From a virus: a stretch of 41,977 bases of DNA. The stretch is from the IMG/VR virus record IMGVR_UViG_3300031565_000109, positions 1-41,977 of that record, one strand, 5' to 3'. This document shows positions 31,420 through 38,873 of the stretch, piece by piece. The notes below the pieces were generated by a model. It ran no database searches. It saw only the letters and a list, made by a program, of their open reading frames with translations, and was not told where the DNA came from. Each line of letters begins with the position of its first letter. The first letter of the stretch is position 1. The position numbers were made by a program, and so were the translations under genes.

Positions 31420-32267
31420 TCTAACCCCACAGTCTCCATCAAGGCATGCATTCTCCGCTTCCAAATGCTCTTGTCCCGCGCACCCAACTCCTCCGGCGGG
31501 TCATAGAGCACGATGGTCCCGAACTCCAGGGTCAAACTGTTCTCATCCCAGAACGTGATCTTGCCGTCCCCGTCAGTAGTCAACGGCTTGCGGTACTCCG
31601 CCACGACCTTATTCCGCATCCCCTGCACGTACTCACGGACCTCATGCCAGGTGCCCTCCTTGAGTAGGGTTTCTAAGTCCTCATCTATCGCGCCCTGATT
31701 CTCCCACTGATACTCCGCCAGCCCCAAGGCTACGACTTGCTTCGCCTTGCCGCGCCGTAGGATCTCCTCCATGGGCAGGTTCATCCTCACGGCGTACAGG
31801 TCATACATACGCTCCAAGACGCGGGCCTGCTCCGACTTGATGCCCAGGGCGTCCGTGCAGAAGTCAGGCCAGTTCTCACAATCGGACCCCCATGCCCACA
31901 GGGGGCGCTTGTCCTCCCCCGTGATGATCGCCGTCTCAGCGTCTATGTCCTGGACGCGCTGCACGCTCATCTGGTCGTTCTTGAAGTGCCAAATCTGCTC
32001 AGCCCTCAAGAACCACCGCTCTGACTCCTCCACCTCCGCCAGGGCATAGCACCGCTGCCTGGCCCAGGACACCATCTGCATGTCCTCAGCCGACTCCGCT
32101 ACCTTGGTCGCCATGTCTACCAGAAGCGCCCAGGAAGACGCGGCCTCCATACCCAGGTCTATCTGGCCGCTGTGAACCTGGCGCACCATGACCAAGGCGC
32201 CCTGCTCATCCACGTTCGCCAAAGTCCGATTCAGCTTACCCGACTGCACGCTCAATGAACCACTCAT
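31416..32267 (-). CDS. Hypothetical protein, 283 aa
   Basis: Largely helical, acidic protein without a recognised family. It begins MSGSLSVQSGKLNRTLANVD; a helical region (LEEVEESERWFLRAEQIW-like, residues about 75-95) and FWDENSLTLEFGTIVLYDPP near the C-terminus are visible. Central sequence RPLWAWGSDCENWPDFCTDA is tryptophan-rich. Genes on both sides are replication/recombination proteins (loader upstream, RecB-like nuclease downstream), so a role in DNA metabolism is likely but inferred only from place. GGAGGAGATC precedes ATG. Confidence 0.6.
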   Translation of the reverse strand: MSGSLSVQSGKLNRTLANVDEQGALVMVRQVHSGQIDLGMEAASSWALLVDMATKVAESAEDMQMVSWARQRCYALAEVEESERWFLRAEQIWHFKNDQMSVQRVQDIDAETAIITGEDKRPLWAWGSDCENWPDFCTDALGIKSEQARVLERMYDLYAVRMNLPMEEILRRGKAKQVVALGLAEYQWENQGAIDEDLETLLKEGTWHEVREYVQGMRNKVVAEYRKPLTTDGDGKITFWDENSLTLEFGTIVLYDPPEELGARDKSIWKRRMHALMETVGLE

Positions 32268-32535
32268 GATCTCCTCCCCCTAACTGTGTTTCGATCTCCA
32301 CGCCTATCAATACCTCATTCTCTGCCAACAGGGTCTGCCTACGGAATGAGACCTGCCCCATCGGCGCAGGCAAAGAATCCGGAAAGCTCATGCCCACGTA
32401 GCAGCGGTTCGGCTCCTGCCCGTGCTCCTCCCGGAATCGGGTCAAGGGTAATACCAACCGGTCCCGAAACGTCTCCACCGGCTCATAAGGTACCCTGACC
32501 TTCTCAGGCCCTACAACAACACGATACAATCTCAC
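32236..32535 (-). CDS. Hypothetical protein, 99 aa, GTG start
   Basis: Starts with GTG at 32535, overlapping the stop of the helicase loader gene (GTGA). It begins (M)RLYRVVVGPEKVRVPYEPVE and contains NRCYVGMSFPDSLPAPMGQ and a final HEWFIERAVG. Mixed alpha/beta; no known family. It also overlaps the downstream gene by 32 bases. Tight linkage to the loader suggests a common role. Confidence 0.57.
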   Translation of the reverse strand: MRLYRVVVGPEKVRVPYEPVETFRDRLVLPLTRFREEHGQEPNRCYVGMSFPDSLPAPMGQVSFRRQTLLAENEVLIGVEIETQLGGGDHEWFIERAVG

Positions 32536-33479
32536 AGCTCTGCATTCTCCATATCATCACCGTCTAGGTTCAACTCCCGCAATAGCCGCAAATCAGGGAG
32601 CGCCGCCATGGTCCCCGGCCAGTAAACCTCCGGTGAACTGAGACGACTCAGCAGCCACTCAGGCATCTCATGGTCCGTCATGTTCGTGAGTAACACCGTG
32701 GGCAGAAACCCGCTCCGGTCACTACGAAACTCCAGAAGGTCACGGAACCGGGCCGCTACCCAGTCGCTAGTGTGCTGTGTACCGTACTCATCCAGGACCA
32801 ACAGTGGGGTATGTTTGAGAGCCATCAGCCACTCCAGGAAGCTCTCATAGCGGCCCCCACCAGGTGCTAAGCGGCTCTTTAGAAACTCCTCCAGCTCCGG
32901 TCCCGTGAAGAACACCCCACCCATGCCAGAGGTCCGCGCCTTGTTGAGCACACAGGCTCCCAAGTATGATTTGCCCCGACCCGGCAAAGAGTTCATAAAC
33001 AGCCATCCTTTGCGCTGCTCCAGCATGATCTTGGTCCACTCCTCCACATCCCTAGCCAGCTCTAGAAGGTCCGGCTGGTTCCCCATCACGTTCTCAAAAG
33101 TCCAGCCCCCCATGTGTGGGGTAAACGATGATTCCTCCACCAAAGCCTGCAGGTACCGCTCTTGAGCAAAGCCGCAAGTGCACTCCGTAATGCCGCCCCC
33201 CGACTCTACCAGATACCCAGCCCCGCCGCAGCGGGGGCACAACTTGCCGGAGCCGTGACACATGGGACAATCCCCCACACGACCTGCACAAAGGCACGCC
33301 CCCCGGTCATAGGCCCACGGAACCCGCTTCTCAGGAAAAACCTCCAGTAGCCGCTCCCTGGGCCACGTTTCATCATCGAAGGCAACCTCATAATCAGGTA
33401 AGGGGTCCCCCGGCTGCCACGCAGACCGCAGTGCATCTATGCGGCTAGTGAGGACCTCTATGCGGGCAAAGCCGGTCAT
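32532..33479 (-). CDS. DnaC-type helicase loader (AAA+) with DnaJ-like zinc finger
   Basis: 315 aa. Residues about 60-105 contain CLCAGRVGDCPMCHGSGKLC and PRCGGAGYLV, a zinc finger like that of DnaJ, then CTCG. The ATPase part has Walker A NSLPGRGKSYLGACVL (about residue 165) and Walker B TPLLVLDEYGTQHTSDW (about 230), typical of DnaC/IstB-like loaders. It would place the DnaB helicase encoded at 39598-40917 onto phage DNA. ATG overlaps the upstream stop (ATGA). Confidence 0.82.
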   Translation of the reverse strand: MTGFARIEVLTSRIDALRSAWQPGDPLPDYEVAFDDETWPRERLLEVFPEKRVPWAYDRGACLCAGRVGDCPMCHGSGKLCPRCGGAGYLVESGGGITECTCGFAQERYLQALVEESSFTPHMGGWTFENVMGNQPDLLELARDVEEWTKIMLEQRKGWLFMNSLPGRGKSYLGACVLNKARTSGMGGVFFTGPELEEFLKSRLAPGGGRYESFLEWLMALKHTPLLVLDEYGTQHTSDWVAARFRDLLEFRSDRSGFLPTVLLTNMTDHEMPEWLLSRLSSPEVYWPGTMAALPDLRLLRELNLDGDDMENAEL

Positions 33480-33844
33480 TCAGCTTTTCTCCGCCTCCGT
33501 AATCGCTCTGTCCAATGATCCACCTTCTGCCCCAGCCGCCCATAATCCTCTATCTTGCCCAGCCGTACAACCTCACCGGGTTTCATGGGTGCCTCAGGCC
33601 TACCAGACCGTATCCAGGCCGCAATGACGTTGCGCACACGCCGCATATCCGTTATGCCAATGTATCGCTCCCGGCCCACATAGCTTGCGCAGCTAATGAT
33701 GTCCTTCTCAGAATAGCCCCGGTCCAGTAGATATCCGATAAGCGCCTTGTTCATACCCTGGTCGGACTCGGACCAGTCCGCTCCCATCGCCCCCTGAGCC
33801 GCCCAGTAGACGCGGTTGATGATATGCCTGCCAGCCCTAGCCAT
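33476..33844 (-). CDS. Hypothetical basic protein, possible replication accessory
   Basis: 122 aa from ATG 33844, which overlaps the upstream stop (ATGGCTAG); an in-frame ATG at 33910 would overlap more. Contains NKALIGYLLDRGYSEKDIIS and RERYIGITDMRRVRNVIAAW, a helical pattern reminiscent of the C-terminal domain of phage replication initiators, and a basic tail (ERLRRRRKAE). It is directly upstream of the helicase loader, where an initiator would be expected, but it is short for one. Confidence 0.55.
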   Translation of the reverse strand: MARAGRHIINRVYWAAQGAMGADWSESDQGMNKALIGYLLDRGYSEKDIISCASYVGRERYIGITDMRRVRNVIAAWIRSGRPEAPMKPGEVVRLGKIEDYGRLGQKVDHWTERLRRRRKAE

Positions 33845-34310
33845 TGCCCCCCACTGCCTCCGCCACAACCTTACCAGCCTTCTCACGAGCCCGTTCCTTG
33901 TCTCGGACACGCTTCTCCCGCAGGCTCACCACGCCCCAGTTGTCCCGGTCCGGATCATAGTCGTAGGTCATCTGGAAACCCTGCAATCTCTTGGCCTCAC
34001 TCTCTTCCTTGAAGGCCTCATCCATGCCCAGCCGGGCCTCGTCCACGTACTCGTCGAACTCCCTATCGTCCCCCTGCTGGGCCTCGGAGCACTTGCGGTC
34101 ACCCCAGTACCAGACTAGCTCCAGCACATGAACCAGGCTCGGGGGTAGGCTGTTGTTCTCCAGCCAGGCATAGACCCATGCCAGGTAACGGAATGAAATG
34201 CTCTCATCACCCAGCTTCTGGCCTGCGTGCTTACCAAAGGTGATCACCCCATCAGCCTGCTCCCCTTGCTGAATAGGGACTACTCCACAATTAACAATAA
34301 CCCTAGCCAT
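33837..34310 (-). CDS. DUF3820-like small protein
   Basis: 157 aa from ATG 34310, inside the repeated junction sequence GAGGTCACTGATGGCTAG. Residues about 18-50 read DGVITFGKHAGQKLGDESIS followed by FRYLAWVYAW, matching the pattern F-G-K-x-K-G-x-x-x-x-D-x-P-x-x-Y-L-x-W of DUF3820 (often found next to exonuclease domains). The C-terminus is a long charged helix (REKRVRDKERAREKAGKVVA). A nucleic-acid role is inferred. Confidence 0.6.
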   Translation of the reverse strand: MARVIVNCGVVPIQQGEQADGVITFGKHAGQKLGDESISFRYLAWVYAWLENNSLPPSLVHVLELVWYWGDRKCSEAQQGDDREFDEYVDEARLGMDEAFKEESEAKRLQGFQMTYDYDPDRDNWGVVSLREKRVRDKERAREKAGKVVAEAVGGNG

Positions 34311-34743
34311 CAGTGACCTCCTCCACCGCCCTCGCCGCCAGCTTTGCGGCGGCGAGCATAAGGTCTTTGTCGTCAAATGACACAGGGTATTCAGCATTGA
34401 TTTTGGCGTTAGGATCAATCGGCCATCCATAGACTAATCCTGCAAACTTGCGCCACTCCCACCCAGCCCCCTCGATGACGCCGAGCAGTTGGGAGAGGGA
34501 GGGGAGCACCGTCACGTCCTCACGCAGAAATGCGTTAGGCGTACCAGAGCCCTCGAAGATAGCATAGAAGTCACACGCTGCACTGGGGTCGTGCTCAACC
34601 TCAGTGACGAATACAATCACGTCATGCCCCATGACCGGCGCAAGGATTGCGGTCCCAAAGCGAATATCTAGGTGTTTCTGCAACCCCTGCGCCTCATCGC
34701 TGAGCATGAAGTCCTTGTAGGCTTGACTGAATTGCTCATCCAT
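34303..34743 (-). CDS. Hypothetical protein, 146 aa
   Basis: Starts at ATG 34743 inside the junction cassette GGAGGCCACCGATGG. The product begins MDEQFSQAYKDFMLSDEAQG and contains GTAILAPVMGHDVIVFVTEV and LVYGWPIDPNAKINAEYPVS. Acidic, mixed alpha/beta; no recognised family. Ends EEVTDG, the tail encoded by the shared junction sequence that also serves as the next gene's ribosome-binding site. Confidence 0.58.
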   Translation of the reverse strand: MDEQFSQAYKDFMLSDEAQGLQKHLDIRFGTAILAPVMGHDVIVFVTEVEHDPSAACDFYAIFEGSGTPNAFLREDVTVLPSLSQLLGVIEGAGWEWRKFAGLVYGWPIDPNAKINAEYPVSFDDKDLMLAAAKLAARAVEEVTDG

Positions 34744-34960
34744 CGGTGGCCTCCCTGTCTGCATACGCGCCTGTGGCAAGCCGTTCCTCTAGGCCATCGA
34801 ATAGCTCAACGGCCCATTCCATTGCACAGATCAAGCAGGTCCCATCCCATTTCAGGGCGTTGGGGTTGTGCCCACAATCGGTAGGACAATCCAGGCATCG
34901 CTCATTCACATTGATGGGCATACGCTCAAACGGTGAATCCAAGCAGAAGCACTTAGTCAT
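34736..34960 (-). CDS. Cysteine-rich small protein
   Basis: 74 aa from ATG 34960 (GGAGGCCACTG before it). Cysteines form a likely metal site: MTKCFCLDSPFERM, then RCLDCPTDCGHNPNAL and GTCLICAMEWAVELFDG. The C-terminal half is an acidic helix and ends REATDG from the shared junction. Function not recognised. Confidence 0.57.
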   Translation of the reverse strand: MTKCFCLDSPFERMPINVNERCLDCPTDCGHNPNALKWDGTCLICAMEWAVELFDGLEERLATGAYADREATDG

Positions 34961-35150
34961 CAGTGGCCTCCTCGCGCCTGAAGCTCTTCTTGTTGGGACA
35001 AGACGCCATGCCCGCCAGCAAATCAAAGGCGTCAGTATACTCGGTTGACAGCACACGCCTCACGCTCTCTAGTCTGTTGATGATCCCCCTCTCCCGACAA
35101 ATCCCCACATCTCCAATACAGCCCTCGCAAATGCGCTTAATTAGCCTCAT
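34953..35150 (-). CDS. Small hypothetical protein with cysteines
   Basis: 65 aa from ATG 35150 (GGAGGAGGCCACGG before it), overlapping the end of the upstream gene by 14 bases. MRLIKRICEGCIGDVGICRE carries three cysteines near the N-terminus, with another in MASCPNKKSF. Ends REEATDD from the shared junction cassette. No family recognised. Confidence 0.52.
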   Translation of the reverse strand: MRLIKRICEGCIGDVGICRERGIINRLESVRRVLSTEYTDAFDLLAGMASCPNKKSFRREEATDD

Positions 35151-35811
35151 CCGTGGCCTCCTCCTGTTCGCTCTCTACGCGCTTGATTCTTCCATCCGGC
35201 TCCACGTCAAACGCCTCGATCCCGGGGAAGTCCTGTTCGCTCTCCGTGGGCCTACCTCTCATCTCCGCTATCACATCCTCTGGCCGTTTGCCCCCCAGCG
35301 AGATCACGCCCCTGGCTCGCTTATAGCCCTGTTCGCCCTTGGGTGGACACTCAAGCACTAGCACAGCGACAGGAGAACCGCTTATCTTCCCATAGTGAAA
35401 TAGATGTGTCGTGCACAAATCTATGGGTTGCCCCTGGCATATATGCACAACTGGAATCAACTCCGGATCTAGATTTGCGAGTTTACCGAGAACACGATAG
35501 AGCACCTTCGGCGCACCGGTGAGGGCCTTTTCTATCTTCTCCACCCACTCTGTCGGCCTTCTGTCTTCGCGCATTAGTTCAAGGAGAGGCTTCAGCCGAA
35601 CAAGCGTATACTCCAGCGCCCCGCCCATCTCCGCCACCTGCGCCTGTAGACCCTCTATCTCTATGGCGTACATATCACGAACCGCTACCAAGCTCGCTAC
35701 ATCCTGCTCGTGCTGGGCGGCGATGGTGTCAACGTCCTCAGTCTTTTCTTGGACACCGTAGATGGTTCCCACTCGCTTATACAGCCTTCTCTCAAGCCAT
35801 TCCTTATCCAT
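35137..35811 (-). CDS. Hypothetical protein with coiled coil, 224 aa
   Basis: Residues about 25-85 form a coiled coil (AAQHEQDVASLVAVRDMYAI, EIEGLQAQVAEMGGALEYTL). A mixed region follows, VLVLECPPKGEQGYKRARGV being the most conserved-looking stretch, and an acidic C-terminus ends EQEEATDEAN. No family recognised. GAGGAGGGAGG lies immediately before ATG 35811, and a large hairpin ends just upstream, so its translation may be controlled separately. Confidence 0.6.
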   Translation of the reverse strand: MDKEWLERRLYKRVGTIYGVQEKTEDVDTIAAQHEQDVASLVAVRDMYAIEIEGLQAQVAEMGGALEYTLVRLKPLLELMREDRRPTEWVEKIEKALTGAPKVLYRVLGKLANLDPELIPVVHICQGQPIDLCTTHLFHYGKISGSPVAVLVLECPPKGEQGYKRARGVISLGGKRPEDVIAEMRGRPTESEQDFPGIEAFDVEPDGRIKRVESEQEEATDEAN

Positions 35812-35825
35812 CCTCCCTCTCCTCT

Positions 35826-35881
35826 CGGGGCCGGGCAGTGTCCCCTAGTAGTAATAGGTTTCCACTAGAGGCCCGACCCCG
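35826..35881 (-). other. Long RNA hairpin between ASCH gene and next gene
   Basis: An 11-bp outer stem (35881-35871 with 35836-35826) encloses an inner CTAGT/ACTAG stem. On minus-strand RNA the single imperfect position is a G-U pair; on the other strand it would be C-A, so selection on the transcribed strand is plausible. The 5' arm also encodes the last residues of the ASCH protein (ESGSGL). The Shine-Dalgarno of the next gene follows directly. Confidence 0.55.
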
Positions 35882-36338
35882 ATTCAAACCCTAGCACCCA
35901 CGTATCGTCATTCTGGTCATTCTCCCATCGCCCACCGCAGCAGTCCCAGAGGCAGGCGTAGGCAGATTGTGGCGTTTCGTAGGCTCCGTCGCACAGCGGG
36001 CAGACAAGGTGATACGGATAGTGAGCCAACCGCCGCAAAAGCGGGTCGAGGACTTCGACCTCCAAAATGCCCTCAGCGTAGCAATCCGCGTCCGAGATGT
36101 CCCCCAACCGCTCCCGCCGTATCTTGCGCAGCGGAGGAGTCCGCCCCATCGTCTTGCCGTCGGGACGCTGGCAGGCGTAGGTGCGGCCAACTTGCCACTT
36201 CACCACGCCTTTCCGAAACACCGTATCTCTGAATGGCTCCTTGCACATCATCATGTCGAACACATCTCTGTTTCCTCTGAGCCGCCGCGTCTGCGTCTTG
36301 GTCCCGTTGAGTACCTGCCTCCACTGTTTGAAGATCAT
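35865..36338 (-). CDS. ASCH-domain-like protein with zinc ribbon
   Basis: 157 aa from ATG 36338, overlapping the upstream stop (ATGA). The N-terminus MIFKQWRQVLNGTKTQTRRL matches the ASCH pattern (F-x-x-W-x-x-I-x-x-G-x-K-x-x-x-x-R), a PUA-like fold that binds modified or unmodified RNA/DNA. RTYACQRPDGKTMGRTPPLR and a C-terminal zinc-ribbon-like YHLVCPLCDGAYETPQSAYA followed by CLWDCCG are also visible. ASCH genes are common in phages; some cleave modified nucleosides. Activity here is unknown. Confidence 0.7.
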   Translation of the reverse strand: MIFKQWRQVLNGTKTQTRRLRGNRDVFDMMMCKEPFRDTVFRKGVVKWQVGRTYACQRPDGKTMGRTPPLRKIRRERLGDISDADCYAEGILEVEVLDPLLRRLAHYPYHLVCPLCDGAYETPQSAYACLWDCCGGRWENDQNDDTWVLGFESGSGL

Positions 36339-36592
36339 GGCTGCTCCTCCTGCATCTCGTCGATATGGTGGAGCACTACCGTAAATGCTGACTCCCAGCC
36401 CCGGTCTCCCGGTGTGTTGGCTGGCGTCGTCCGCTTCTCCTCCAGCCACTCCACCAGCCGGTCCATCTGCGGGCCGTCGGGGGCGGCGTCGAGGGCCTGT
36501 ATTATCCCGTCGTATGCAACGGCACTCTGGTCAAGGCCGATGTTCACATCATAATCTTCTATTGCTTCCCTCAGTTCTCTCTCGGTGCTCAC
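36335..36592 (-). CDS. Hypothetical acidic protein, GTG start
   Basis: 85 aa from GTG 36592, with GGAGGAAGAA directly before it. The product begins (M)STERELREAIEDYDVNIGLD and is acidic and helical (LDAAPDGPQMDRLVEWLEEK). The start region (GGAGGAAGAAGTGAGC..GAGAGAGAA) is nearly repeated at the start of the gene at 37098, showing duplicated start cassettes. No family recognised. Confidence 0.57.
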   Translation of the reverse strand: MSTERELREAIEDYDVNIGLDQSAVAYDGIIQALDAAPDGPQMDRLVEWLEEKRTTPANTPGDRGWESAFTVVLHHIDEMQEEQP

Positions 36593-36618
36593 TTCTTCCT
36601 CCTGTAGCAGTGATGGTG

Positions 36619-36837
36619 TCAACGATACTGGCCCGGTACGAACCGCGCCCAGCAAGGCTCCTTCTTCCGCAGGTCTACGTCCGGTAGGTGCCAGCAGTAA
36701 TAGTCATCGGCCACCGCTACATCTCCCCGAGGGCTCGCAGCCTTGGGCCAGTTGTAGTAGTTGTGTCTGCACCCTGAGCATAGCGTCCCGCGAAGTCTGT
36801 TGCGGCGCGCCAGTATCTTCCTCTTGCTCATGGTCAT
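36619..36837 (-). CDS. Small basic zinc-binding-like protein
   Basis: 72 aa. The N-terminus is highly basic (MTMSKRKILARRNRLRGTLC) and includes CSGCRHNYYNWP; DDYYCWHLPDVDLRKKEPCW gives two more cysteines, so a zinc site of C..C..C..C type is possible. GGAGGATGAATC precedes ATG 36837. No family recognised. Confidence 0.57.
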   Translation of the reverse strand: MTMSKRKILARRNRLRGTLCSGCRHNYYNWPKAASPRGDVAVADDYYCWHLPDVDLRKKEPCWARFVPGQYR

Positions 36838-36873
36838 GATTCATCCTCCGTCCATCTCCGGCTCTGAGTCCGC

Positions 36874-37098
36874 CTATATCGTGCCCAGATCTAGCATCAT
36901 GCTGAGCTTGCGGGCATCTTCTTCGTCATCACAGACCCAACCGTTCCAGCAATAGACCTTCTCTCCAAGCTCCACGCGCCTGCCGCTGCTGTAGACTTCC
37001 ATAGTTTCTCCGGCAATGTACCACCCATCAGCGGGCACCACATCGAAGTCGCACAATTCATCTAGTGTTATGGTCTCCATCTTCTCTCTCTCGCTCAC
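36874..37098 (-). CDS. Hypothetical acidic protein, GTG start
   Basis: 74 aa from GTG 37098 (GGAGGAAGAA before it), overlapping the stop of the zinc-finger frame upstream as GTGA. It begins (M)SEREKMETITLDELCDFDVV and has GWYIAGETMEVYSSGRRVEL and VYCWNGWVCDDEEDARKLSM. An ATG six codons later (37080) is the alternative. Function unknown. Confidence 0.57.
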   Translation of the reverse strand: MSEREKMETITLDELCDFDVVPADGWYIAGETMEVYSSGRRVELGEKVYCWNGWVCDDEEDARKLSMMLDLGTI

Positions 37099-37292
37099 TT
37101 CTTCCTCCTCTTCAGGCAGCGTTTGCAGAGTGGTTCGCGGGGGCTGCTGCTTATCGTGGGTCAAGCAAACTCCGGCCAGCTCTCTGGCTGTGGAATGCCG
37201 CAAGCGGTGCATTCCCTTCCCCTCCAAAGAACGCTATCTTTACCCCGGCTAACTATGTGCCAAGGTCCATTCTTCCTAATCTGAACATACAT
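37095..37292 (-). pseudogene. Zinc-finger gene with in-frame UGA (readthrough or broken)
   Basis: From ATG 37292 (GGAGGGGGAAGTG before it) the frame reads MYVQIRKNGPWHIVSRGKDS.., reaches ECTACGIPQPESWPEFA, meets TGA at 37163-37161, then continues PTISSSPREPLCKRCLKRRK K to a second TGA that overlaps the next gene's GTG (GTGA). The two cysteine pairs, CTAC and CKRC, would form a zinc finger only if the internal UGA is read through. The stop context is UGA-C, known as leaky in bacteria. Other genes here end in TGA, so the code is not reassigned. A recent nonsense mutation is the alternative. Confidence 0.55.
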
Positions 37293-37325
37293 CACTTCCC
37301 CCTCCTCAGTAAAACAGGCAAGATC

Positions 37326-37351
37326 GGGGCAGGCAATCCTCCGCCTGCCCC
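37326..37351 (-). terminator. Hairpin after the possible ssDNA-binding protein gene
   Basis: On the minus strand GGGGCAGGC-GGAGGATT-GCCTGCCCC is a perfect 9-bp stem starting 7 bp after the stop codon. A short TTTT follows about 10 bases later, so termination would be partial. The loop carries a GGAGG sequence. Confidence 0.55.
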
Positions 37352-37358
37352 AACTCCC

Positions 37359-38393
37359 CTAGAAGGGTATCTCACCCTCATCGGCATCCCGCACAGGCAC
37401 ATCAGGGACTTCCTTGCCTAAGGCCCGCGCAAAGACCACCAGGTGCTCCACAGCTGCCTCAAGCTGCGGCGGGGCCAGTGAATCCACAATCCTACCCTTG
37501 GCCGGTGCGCCTGTGACCAGGGCCACCAGACTAATCAACAGGCTGGTATCCACCGCATCGAACCCCGCCGCGATCATACTGTTAGCGAAGGTCTGTGCCC
37601 GCAGAGCGTAATCTGAACCGCCCGCAGACAATGCCTGGGCCAGCCACTCCCGTTCCTTGGCATCCATGATAGTCAACACCGACTCCCCTGTAATCAGGGC
37701 CGGCTGTAGGGTTTCACGAAGGTAACCCCGCATCGCGTCCAGATCCTCATCGGCCCACTTTCCTGCTTCCACACCTGACATCCCCGCATCACCGTAGAAG
37801 TCCGGCACCTCGTACTTGATGCCTTCAACTTTCTTGGCCTGTGGCCCCGCAGGTAAAGGCATCACGCAGTCGCTGTTATGATCCTTGGTATCCACGTAAC
37901 CGGTCTCACCGATCTTGATGACCACAAGCGCACCCTCACGGGCATGGTCCAAAAGCGCCCTCTCCAGGGCCTCCACGATCATCTGGTCAGTGATCTGGCC
38001 TTTGTCAGGCAGTGCCGCCCCCAGGTCTGCAGCCCATTCTATACCGCAGTGCTCAGACCACTTGACGATGTTAGTGATCAGATTGCCCACACGGTCCACC
38101 TGTACGACGTTCTCGGACTTCTCGTTCTGGACCACCCGTAGGGCCTTCCACCATGATTTGCCCGTGGGCGCCTCGCCGCGGTGCTCCTTGGGGTGGATGA
38201 TCTCGAACTTCCACAGCAGAGCAGGCGCCGTACCACCTGTCTTCACCCCGTCCTTCCACTCATCAAACTGGTTGATTCGCGGCTTCATCGTGTTCTCGTC
38301 GCGGGGCACGAACCCTGCGAAGAAGGCGATGTAGTCACCCTGCGGCACATGCTCGAAATCCCCTCGTCCTTCAGTCTCCTGTACCTTTGCCAT
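37359..38393 (-). CDS. Possible phage ssDNA-binding protein
   Basis: 344 aa. Residues about 10-100 resemble the start of phage single-stranded DNA-binding or DUF669-like proteins: GDFEHVPQGDYIAFFAGFVP and TAPALLWKFEIIHPKEHRGE, then GKSWWKALRVVQNEKSENVV. A central region is hydrophobic-charged mixed, and the C-terminus is acidic (VPVRDADEGEIPF), a feature of SSBs whose acidic tail contacts replication proteins. Position between the Gam-like protein and the small early genes agrees. No diagnostic motif was found, so the call is tentative. ATG has GGAGGAAACGAC upstream. Confidence 0.5.
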   Translation of the reverse strand: MAKVQETEGRGDFEHVPQGDYIAFFAGFVPRDENTMKPRINQFDEWKDGVKTGGTAPALLWKFEIIHPKEHRGEAPTGKSWWKALRVVQNEKSENVVQVDRVGNLITNIVKWSEHCGIEWAADLGAALPDKGQITDQMIVEALERALLDHAREGALVVIKIGETGYVDTKDHNSDCVMPLPAGPQAKKVEGIKYEVPDFYGDAGMSGVEAGKWADEDLDAMRGYLRETLQPALITGESVLTIMDAKEREWLAQALSAGGSDYALRAQTFANSMIAAGFDAVDTSLLISLVALVTGAPAKGRIVDSLAPPQLEAAVEHLVVFARALGKEVPDVPVRDADEGEIPF

Positions 38394-38404
38394 GTCGTTT
38401 CCTC

Positions 38405-38746
38405 CTATAGCTCGTTGGCATCCACGCTAGGGACTATGCCCAGCCGGGCCTCTTGCTTGCTCAACTCAATATCAGCCAGGACCTCACGGCCCATCTTCGC
38501 CCCGGTGCTCTGAAACCACTTCATCAACGCCCCCAGGGCCGCACTAACCTCCACTAGCGGGTCATCAGGGTTGGCCTCCACCACGACCTCCGCGGACCAG
38601 TTCACGTCGAAAGTCGCATAAGGGGTGCCGTACTCCCTAGACGAATACTGCACCGGGCCGGGCAACTTGCCCACGTCCCGCAGTGTCAAGGACCGCAGGA
38701 CGAACGGGTACTCTACCACCTCTGGGTTTTCGGCTTCTTCTGTCAT
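38405..38746 (-). CDS. Hypothetical early protein, 113 aa
   Basis: Acidic protein beginning MTEEAENPEVVEYPFVLRSL. It contains RDVGKLPGPVQYSSREYGTP and YATFDVNWSAEVVVEANPDD and ends with a helix (GREVLADIELSKQEARLGIV). GGAGGAAACG precedes the ATG. It is placed directly upstream of the possible ssDNA-binding protein and may be its partner; no family recognised. Confidence 0.6.
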   Translation of the reverse strand: MTEEAENPEVVEYPFVLRSLTLRDVGKLPGPVQYSSREYGTPYATFDVNWSAEVVVEANPDDPLVEVSAALGALMKWFQSTGAKMGREVLADIELSKQEARLGIVPSVDANEL

Positions 38747-38873
38747 CGTTTCCTCCTGTCTAAATAAGGAGGCGGGGGGAGGCCCGGCCTACGTTTTCAC
38801 AGTGGCGTTGGTCCGACCCGTGACGCCATAGCCGATCTCACTGCTGACCCACCGCCGCCCCCATACTCACAGC

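Noticed and set aside
32830-32841. 12-base match (CACTCCAGGAAG) between one CRISPR spacer and the helicase loader gene.
   Set aside because: Too short for a protospacer in a 42-kb window; a single match of this length can occur by chance, and the flanks differ.
37161-37163. UGA reassigned to an amino acid in the whole genome.
   Set aside because: Many intact genes here end in TGA, often overlapping the next start, so UGA is a normal stop. Only local readthrough remains possible.
38747-38873. Possible small gene in the gap between 38746 and 38874 (frame ending VTGRTNATVKT).
   Set aside because: The frame has no start codon after its upstream stop, and a competing 26-codon GTG frame has no distinctive features. 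Left as unassigned sequence.
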